This document shows, in pieces, positions 7,151 to 12,034 of a DNA stretch of 12,034 nt. The notes beneath the pieces were generated by a model that made no database searches, was not told the origin of the DNA, and was given only the letters and a program-made list of their open reading frames with translations. The stretch spans positions 1 to 12,034 of the forward strand of contig JAUHWE010000071.1 in NCBI GenBank assembly GCA_030424825.1, read 5' to 3'. A program made the translations under genes and the position numbers. Numbering within the stretch: the first letter of the stretch is position 1; each line of letters begins with the position of its first letter. This DNA comes from Verrucomicrobiia bacterium (GTDB lineage Bacteria > Verrucomicrobiota > Verrucomicrobiia > Opitutales > Opitutaceae).

Positions 7151-7605
7151 ACCAGAAACGAATCGAATTCTCCGTTGGAATCTTTATCCTCGTTGGGATC
7201 GCCGCCATCCTCTATCTCGCCATCCAAATCGGTAGCAGCCGCTTCCTCGGGTCCGACGCCCGGATCGTAGATGCGAGATTCTCGAACGTGGGAGGGCTCA
7301 ATGAAGGGAGCAATGTCATGATTGCCGGTGTCAAAGTGGGCGTTGTTGGCGATATCACATTAGATACTGAAAATCTGGTCGCGATGGTCCAATTAAAGTT
7401 ACATACCGATATCACCATCTACGACGACGCCATTGCATCGATCAAAACGAACGGACTTATCGGTGACAAATACATCGCTCTGGATCCCGGCGGAGGCGGA
7501 TTCGAGCTGGAAAAAGGCGAACCCATCGTCGATACCGAATCCGCGTTAGACATCGAAAGTCTGATTAGCCGATTTGCCTTCGGAAGTATCGAAAAGGAAG
7601 AATAG
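7147..7605 (+). CDS. mlaD: MlaD-type MCE-domain protein
   Basis: A 152-residue MCE protein. One membrane helix at about 8-26 (FSVGIFILVGIAAILYLAI) anchors it. The MCE domain spans about 38-115, with the characteristic FSNVGGLNEGSNVMIAGVKVG and the TNGLIGDKYIALDPG segment. The protein ends with a short helical tail after TESALDIESLISRFAFG. E. coli MlaD is 183 residues, and the shorter tail here is common in other phyla. It should form a hexameric ring on the periplasmic side of MlaE and channel phospholipids to or from MlaC. The start ATG overlaps the mlaF stop. The next gene, mlaC, is 138 bases away, an unusual break in an otherwise compact operon. Confidence 0.93.
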   Translation: MNQKRIEFSVGIFILVGIAAILYLAIQIGSSRFLGSDARIVDARFSNVGGLNEGSNVMIAGVKVGVVGDITLDTENLVAMVQLKLHTDITIYDDAIASIKTNGLIGDKYIALDPGGGGFELEKGEPIVDTESALDIESLISRFAFGSIEKEE

Positions 7606-7613
7606 TCCAAAAT

Positions 7614-7641
7614 TTGCCAATTTTTAAAAAAACTATATTAA
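7614..7641 (+). promoter_or_regulatory. Possible sigma-70 promoter before mlaC
   Basis: In the 138-base gap between mlaD and mlaC, TTGCCA (7614-7619, five of six to the -35 consensus) is followed after 16 bases by TATTAA (7636-7641, four of six to the -10). The stretch between is very A/T rich. It could give mlaC and mlaA separate expression from the permease genes. The match is modest and such matches arise by chance in AT-rich DNA. Confidence 0.3.
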
Positions 7642-7743
7642 TCGGGCCCTTTGATATCCGTGTTTGTAAACTTCGACACCATTCGCGCAATCCATCCCAC
7701 TTTCTCAGACGTATAGGCAACTAAACGACTTACTACTACGAAC

Positions 7744-8352
7744 ATGCACGCTTTCTCTTTTCGCTCAATAATCGCCGCCTGTCTGCTCGCGGCCACCACA
7801 CTTCCCGGTTGGGGAGATAACGAACTCGACAAGACTAAGGATGCGTTGGAGACGACGCTAAACCAGCTGTTAGACGTTCTCCACAAAGATAATAAGACCG
7901 CGCCCTATTCTGTCAAAAAGGAGCAGATCCTAGAGATTCTTAACCAGCGGTTCTCGTTTGACGTCATTATCCAGCGCTCGCTTGGCCGAAACTGGAACAA
8001 ACTCAATGACACGGAGAAAGATCAGGTCTACTCACTCATTACCGACTTGGTGCTACAGACCTACACCCAGGAGCTTCAGGACGGTCCGCGACCCAAACTC
8101 ACTTTCAATGAGCCCAAGGTTGTGTCGTCTAGCAAAATAGAAATCGATTCCATCGTCTTGCTCAATGAGTCGAAAATCAATATCAGCTACCGGTTGGCTA
8201 ACATTAAAGGCCGGGGCTGGCAGGTTTACGACGTCCTCGTCGAGGGAGTCAGTATGGTGAGCAATTACCGCAAGCAGTTTGACGAGCACTTTCTGAAGAA
8301 ATCCGCGTCTGACTTAATCGAACTGCTCAAGTCCAAGCTGAAGGAAGTATAG
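7744..8352 (+). CDS. mlaC: MlaC-type periplasmic phospholipid-binding protein
   Basis: A 202-residue exported protein of the MlaC/Ttg2D family (PF05494; E. coli MlaC is 211). An N-terminal signal peptide (SIIAACLLAATTLPGWG) with probable cleavage near residue 24 is followed by the family core. This core includes RFSFDVIIQRSLGRNWNKL (about 69-87), then VLQTYTQEL, then the beta-sheet region with YRLANIKGRGWQVYDVLVEG and VSMVSNYRKQF at 168-178. It is expected to carry phospholipid across the periplasm between MlaA at the outer membrane and the MlaFED complex. Only two bases separate its stop from the mlaA start, so these two are co-translated. No clear ribosome binding site precedes its own ATG. 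Confidence 0.92.
   Translation: MHAFSFRSIIAACLLAATTLPGWGDNELDKTKDALETTLNQLLDVLHKDNKTAPYSVKKEQILEILNQRFSFDVIIQRSLGRNWNKLNDTEKDQVYSLITDLVLQTYTQELQDGPRPKLTFNEPKVVSSSKIEIDSIVLLNESKINISYRLANIKGRGWQVYDVLVEGVSMVSNYRKQFDEHFLKKSASDLIELLKSKLKEV
8341..8347 (+). promoter_or_regulatory. Ribosome binding site of mlaA inside the end of mlaC
   Basis: AAGGAAG lies seven bases before the mlaA ATG and is formed by the last codons of mlaC. It supports the 8355 start and translational linkage of the two genes. Confidence 0.6.
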
Positions 8353-8354
8353 TC

Positions 8355-9128
8355 ATGATTTACCTGATACGATCCGGAATCATCCTAGGACTACTGACTT
8401 CGTGGACCTTCTGCTCGCAAACCATGGCGGAGGACTTCGTTGATCTCGACGACTTGATGGAGATGGATCAGCTCCTTGATGAAGACGGGAGCGTCACGAG
8501 AGGAGGAAGTGCTGAAATCGCTGATCCCCTGAAAGGGATTAATCGCGCCATTTTTGGTTTTAACGACTCCGTCTATAAAAACATCTTCCAGCCTTTCACT
8601 CGCCAGTACATTCGAGTCGTTCCCAAAGAGCTGAGAAAGGGCTTAGGCAATTTCTTCAACAATCTGGAGTATCCCGTGCGTTTGACCGGTAACCTTCTGC
8701 AGTTTCGATTCGGACGGGCTTCGCAGGAAACCGGCAAATTCTTAGTCAACACCACAGCGGGGATGGGAGGATTCATGGATGCCGCCCAGAACTTCGAGGA
8801 GCTTCAGCCTCCGAGAGAGGATATCGGACAGGTCTTCGGAGCCTGGGGATTCAAGCACGGCTTCTACGTTGTCCTTCCGTTTCTCGGGCCTTCTAGCCTG
8901 CGGGATTTTGTGGGAAGAATTGGAGGCAACTATGTGGACCCGATATCGGAGCCTTGGACCCAGGTTGACGATTCGACCGACCGATTAATTTTACTGACGA
9001 CTGATACGGTGAACGATCTTCCTGAGATCATCAACGTCTACAATTCAATCACCGGCTCAGCCATTGACCCCTACACTGCGATGCGTGATGGCTACGCCCA
9101 GCTTAGGGCTGCTCAAGTGGCGGAATAG
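8355..9128 (+). CDS. mlaA: MlaA (VacJ)-family outer-membrane lipid protein
   Basis: A 257-residue protein of the MlaA/VacJ family (PF04333; E. coli MlaA is 251). The family signatures are all visible: DPLKGINRAIFGFND (about 57-71), FFNNLEYPVRLTGNLLQ, FLVNTTAGMGGFMDAA, EDIGQVFGAWGF, VLPFLGPSSLRD and the closing DPYTAMRDGYAQLR. It should sit in the outer membrane as a ring that removes phospholipids from the outer leaflet and passes them to MlaC. E. coli MlaA is a lipoprotein. Here the only cysteine near the N-terminus is in SWTFCSQ, with Phe just before it, which does not fit a lipobox; cleavage after TMA by signal peptidase I looks more likely. An acidic stretch (about 26-45) precedes the MlaA domain. 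It ends the operon; no clear terminator hairpin is seen in the 58 bases to the convergent gene. Confidence 0.94.
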   Translation: MIYLIRSGIILGLLTSWTFCSQTMAEDFVDLDDLMEMDQLLDEDGSVTRGGSAEIADPLKGINRAIFGFNDSVYKNIFQPFTRQYIRVVPKELRKGLGNFFNNLEYPVRLTGNLLQFRFGRASQETGKFLVNTTAGMGGFMDAAQNFEELQPPREDIGQVFGAWGFKHGFYVVLPFLGPSSLRDFVGRIGGNYVDPISEPWTQVDDSTDRLILLTTDTVNDLPEIINVYNSITGSAIDPYTAMRDGYAQLRAAQVAE

Positions 9129-9186
9129 CGGACATTACCCCGACCCCAGGAAGGGAAAGGGCTTGGTTATCAGTTTCTAGATACGA

Positions 9187-11157
9187 TTAGCCTTCCGAGC
9201 GGGCTTTCGCATCGTCGAGTATGGCTTCCTTGAGGCTTTCCAAATTTGATCGCGTCTTGGCTTTAGTCGAATCCAACGCTTTCGCATCCGAAACAGACTC
9301 ATTCCCGAACAAGTAGAATTTAATCTTCGGCTCCGTTCCGCTTCCACGTACCGCATAACGGTAGCCGTTCTCTAGTTCGAGAAAGTACAGGTCCTGCTTA
9401 GGAATCTCTTTTCCGTCTGGGTCCACAACCGTCTCCACTCCAAAATCCGTAAACCGCGCTACTTTGGTATCCAGGAAAACAGTGGGAGCACTTGAACGAT
9501 AACTCTCCAAGATCCTCGCTATCTTTGCCGCTCCAGCGGCTCCTTCGTAAACGATCTGCCCGAGCGTCTCCAAGTAGTAACCATGCTCCAAATACAACTG
9601 GTCTAGATAGTCCAGGACCGTACGGCCTTCCTTCTTCAGGCTTGCCGCTAGTTCGCAGAAAATGACGCTAGCGGCATTTCCATCTTTATCCCGCACCGAA
9701 TCCGTGGGGAGATACCCGTAGCTCTCTTCGCCACCGAAAACATAGAAAGTGCTGTATTTCTGCAATAGCGCTGACCTTTCTTTCTGACTCAACTGATCGT
9801 AGTCTAGAGACGTGCCGCATTCAGACTCGTAAGCCGCTTTGAGCTCTTGCTCGTAAAGATGCAATTTCTCCCCTATCCACTTGAAACCGGTGAGCGTATT
9901 GATCGTCTTAATTCCATGGCTTTCGGCAATCGCATCTTGTAAAGGCGAGGTGACGAAGGTCTTTATCAGAGCCGCTGACTGGGTTCCGTTCTCAGGAATC
10001 CAACCCATCGATTTGAGCTTGCGAATACGATAGTCGGCCAGCATCGCGCCGATTTGATTTCCCGTCACCAACACCATTTTTCCTTCCTGGTTTCTCACGG
10101 CGACTCCCATTCGGTCGCAGTCGGGATCCGTGCCTAGTAGGATGTCCGCACTTTCTCGTTCCGCTAATTCGATCGCCAAACTAAGCGCTTCCGCGTTCTC
10201 TGGATTGGGCGATTTTACGGTTGGGAAATTCGAGTCTTGGACCATCTGGGATTCCACCAACAACGGCTCTACTCCGAATGCCGCGAGTGCTGGAAGCGTA
10301 GAAATCGCGCCCGTTCCATGTATGGGAGTGAAAACAATCTTGAGGTCGGATCCCTCCAACGCGCTGCGATCGATCACGGTTTCAGCCACCGCTGAGACAT
10401 AAGCCTCGTCGTGCTCTGGACCCAGGGTCTTCACGGCCCCTAGGTCGATTGACAAGTAGTCCTGCAATCCGCTCAACGATACTGACTCGACTTCATTGAT
10501 CACTCCCTGGTCATTCGGCGGAACGAGTTGCCCTCCATCCTCAAAGTAGGCTTTGTATCCATTATCGTGAGGCGGGTTGTGGCTGGCAGTAATGACAATG
10601 CCACAAGTGGCGCCCACACTTCGAACCGTAAAGCTCAATTGGGGCGTTGAGCGCGGCCCGTCAAAGATGAAGGCTTCCCCTCCGCATTGGGACCAAACCG
10701 ATGCTGATAACTCACAGAAGTACCTCGAGAAGTGCCTCACATCATGGGCGATGACAAGCTTTGGAACCCCTCCCGCGCCCTTCGCCTCCAAATATTTCCG
10801 AGCATACTCGAAAAGCCCGATTGTCGCTTTCGCAACGGTATACTCGTTAAGCATGTTGGAACCCACTCCAGGAATCGCGGGTGCCCCTGTTTGATCCCCA
10901 TCACCTTTCTCGGCAGAGGTTGAGGTCGCTCCAATCGTCCGGCCCCTTAGGCCTCCCGTACCGAATGCGATGTTCTTGTAAAAGCGATTGTTTAGCTCTT
11001 CCGCATTTTTGGAATCCAGAAGCTCGGTGAGGCTATCTAAGGATTCCGGAGACAAGAATCCGCCCGAAAGCCAGGTTTTGACATTAGCTGCAGCCGCTTC
11101 CAATAGCTCTCCAGATTTTTCCAACGTGTCAATGCGTTCGACTAGTGAATCATTCAT
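9187..11157 (-). CDS. Alpha-D-phosphohexomutase (phosphoglucomutase/phosphomannomutase)
   Basis: A 656-residue member of the alpha-D-phosphohexomutase superfamily with all four active-site elements: the phosphoserine loop TASHNPP with Ser192, the metal site GTDPDCDRMG (342-351), the sugar-specificity loop GGEESYGY (475-482) and the phosphate-binding loop RGSGTEPK (604-611). FGTGGLRG (65-72) near the N-terminus is typical of the PgcA/PGM2 branch. It interconverts hexose 1- and 6-phosphates, most likely of glucose, feeding glycogen and sugar-nucleotide (LPS) synthesis; mannose or other substrates are possible. It is longer than B. subtilis PgcA (about 581), with extra sequence around 78-100 and 440-470. 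The ATG at 11157 is chosen; an in-frame TTG at 11193 would only add a poor 12-residue leader. It converges on mlaA and diverges from the pyrophosphatase. Confidence 0.92.
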   Translation of the reverse strand: MNDSLVERIDTLEKSGELLEAAAANVKTWLSGGFLSPESLDSLTELLDSKNAEELNNRFYKNIAFGTGGLRGRTIGATSTSAEKGDGDQTGAPAIPGVGSNMLNEYTVAKATIGLFEYARKYLEAKGAGGVPKLVIAHDVRHFSRYFCELSASVWSQCGGEAFIFDGPRSTPQLSFTVRSVGATCGIVITASHNPPHDNGYKAYFEDGGQLVPPNDQGVINEVESVSLSGLQDYLSIDLGAVKTLGPEHDEAYVSAVAETVIDRSALEGSDLKIVFTPIHGTGAISTLPALAAFGVEPLLVESQMVQDSNFPTVKSPNPENAEALSLAIELAERESADILLGTDPDCDRMGVAVRNQEGKMVLVTGNQIGAMLADYRIRKLKSMGWIPENGTQSAALIKTFVTSPLQDAIAESHGIKTINTLTGFKWIGEKLHLYEQELKAAYESECGTSLDYDQLSQKERSALLQKYSTFYVFGGEESYGYLPTDSVRDKDGNAASVIFCELAASLKKEGRTVLDYLDQLYLEHGYYLETLGQIVYEGAAGAAKIARILESYRSSAPTVFLDTKVARFTDFGVETVVDPDGKEIPKQDLYFLELENGYRYAVRGSGTEPKIKFYLFGNESVSDAKALDSTKAKTRSNLESLKEAILDDAKARSEG

Positions 11158-11290
11158 CGCGATTAGTAGGGCGACAATCCAATCGGGAATCAAATTATTT
11201 TACAGACGAAATTCCTTAATTTGCCTGTTGCCGGACCCTGAATAATGCCCATCGTCGGTTTTTTTATTTGCGAAACTAACCATCTAGGCG
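11158..11290. other. Divergent promoter region of the mutase and pyrophosphatase genes
   Basis: 133 bases that must serve both divergent genes. On the plus side TTGCCT (11221-11226) and AATAAT (11241-11246) are only 14 bases apart, so no standard promoter can be called. A seven-T run at 11259-11265 follows an imperfect, bulged CCGGAC/GTCGG pairing. Neither start codon has a good Shine-Dalgarno site. Confidence 0.45.
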
Positions 11291-12034
11291 ATGTCGGAAC
11301 AAGATTTCACGTATATTATCGGCCATAAAAATCCGGATGCAGACTCCATCTGCTCCGCGATCGCCTACGCGAATCTCAAGATTCTCCAAGGACACAAAGG
11401 CTTTATCCCAGCTCGGTGCGGCAATACGAACGCGCGTATCGATACCATTCTCACAAAATTCAGCCAACCCGTGCCGCTGTTCATTGGAGATGTCTCTCCT
11501 CGGGTTCGGGACATCATGGTGCGAGATGTTGTTAAGGTTCATGAGAACGCCACCCTATTTGAAGCGCTAGAGCTGATCGACGAGTATGATGTTCGCGTCC
11601 TTCCTGTAGTTAACGACGATGGGCAGCTCAAAGGCTATGTATCCATTTTTCAAATGGGTGACTATTTCGTTCCGAAATTCAGTGAGCCACGGGCCATGCG
11701 CCAAGTTCACACGAGCATCAACGACGTGGCCAAGGCGCTTCGGGCGGACGTAAAGTTCACACGAGACCCCGATAGCCTGGAGGACATGTACGTCAAAATC
11801 GGGGCCATGGATATTCGCTCGTTCGGAAAGTTCACCGGTTCCGATGCGATCCCGGCCAACGAAACCATTATCATCGTCGGCGACCGATGGGACATTCAAC
11901 AAAGGTCAATCCAGATCGGGGTTCGCCTCCTCGTAATAACGGGCAGCTTGGGAGTAGATCCGGAGGTGATTGAACTCGCCCGTGAAAAAGGGGTTTCACT
12001 GATCATAAGCCCTCTTGATTCCGCGACGACCGCC
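11291..12034 (+). CDS. ppaC: Family II Mn-dependent inorganic pyrophosphatase with CBS-DRTGG insert (partial)
   Basis: Open from the ATG at 11291 to the right edge, giving 248 residues with no stop, so the C-terminal part is missing. The N-terminus YIIGHKNPDADSICSAIAYA (8-27) is the first DHH-phosphoesterase motif of family II pyrophosphatases, with His12, Asp16 and Asp18 as expected Mn ligands. A CBS domain follows (about 74-127, starting at VRDIMVRDVVKVHENATLFE). Then comes a DRTGG domain (about 140-245) with the typical VGDRWDIQQRSIQIGVRLLVITG and ISPLDSATTA ends. This matches the regulated CBS-pyrophosphatases, where a CBS-DRTGG-CBS block is inserted in the catalytic domain and adenine nucleotides control activity. 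A second CBS and the catalytic DHH/DHHA2 part should lie beyond the window. It hydrolyses pyrophosphate, a by-product of sugar-nucleotide synthesis and acyl-adenylation. Confidence 0.88.
   Translation, partial: MSEQDFTYIIGHKNPDADSICSAIAYANLKILQGHKGFIPARCGNTNARIDTILTKFSQPVPLFIGDVSPRVRDIMVRDVVKVHENATLFEALELIDEYDVRVLPVVNDDGQLKGYVSIFQMGDYFVPKFSEPRAMRQVHTSINDVAKALRADVKFTRDPDSLEDMYVKIGAMDIRSFGKFTGSDAIPANETIIIVGDRWDIQQRSIQIGVRLLVITGSLGVDPEVIELAREKGVSLIISPLDSATTA

Noticed and set aside
9129..9186. Bidirectional terminator between mlaA and the mutase
   Set aside because: The spacer is purine/pyrimidine biased but has no stable inverted repeat followed by a T run.
11158..11193. TTG start for the phosphohexomutase
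   Set aside because: It adds 12 residues only, lies in the divergent promoter region, and an ATG follows directly.
11228..11265. Terminator-like T run with weak hairpin on the plus strand
   Set aside because: It lies between divergent genes where no plus-strand transcript needs ending, and the stem is imperfect.
1..12034. tRNA, rRNA, CRISPR array, transposase or phage genes
   Set aside because: I looked for them on both strands and saw no matching structure, regular repeats or signature proteins.

Overview
The window comes from a Gram-negative (diderm) bacterium with a lipid A outer membrane. It carries an LpxL/HtrB-type acyltransferase, a nearly full Mla phospholipid-transport set and a Bax-like peptidoglycan glucosaminidase. 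Base composition is moderate, with no phage, insertion sequence, tRNA, rRNA or CRISPR array. The mix of genes, with mlaA inside the mla operon and few clear Shine-Dalgarno sites, would fit Verrucomicrobiota (Opitutia-like). That placement is a guess from gene content, not from a marker gene. Coding density is high and the genes resemble one another in style, so this looks like native chromosome.

Left part (1-2768, minus strand): three tightly spaced genes read right to left. They encode a ferritin-like diiron oxidase/oxygenase, a fatty-acyl-AMP ligase-like adenylating enzyme that overlaps it by four bases (GTGA), and an acyl carrier protein cut by the left edge. The trio looks like a small acyl-modifying cassette: activate a fatty acid, load it on the carrier, and oxidise, desaturate or cleave it with a diiron enzyme. 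The cassette probably continues beyond the window. A 307-base non-coding leader (2769-3075) holds two pairs of short direct repeats and a possible terminator for the unit upstream.

Middle-left (3076-4353, minus strand): a short exported protein of unknown function followed by a membrane-anchored Bax-family glucosaminidase, probably co-transcribed.

Centre (4607-9128, plus strand): an envelope-lipid operon in the order LpxL-like acyltransferase, mlaE, mlaF, mlaD, then a 138-base gap, then mlaC and mlaA. It contains the inner-membrane permease, the ATPase, the MCE protein, the periplasmic shuttle and the outer-membrane component. No MlaB STAS subunit is encoded here. MlaF also lacks the C-terminal tail of the E. 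coli protein, and MlaA has no proper lipobox.

Right part (9187-12034): an alpha-D-phosphohexomutase (phosphoglucomutase/phosphomannomutase) on the minus strand. Divergent from it is a family II Mn-dependent pyrophosphatase with a regulatory CBS-DRTGG insertion, cut by the right edge. The intergenic region between them is only 133 bases.
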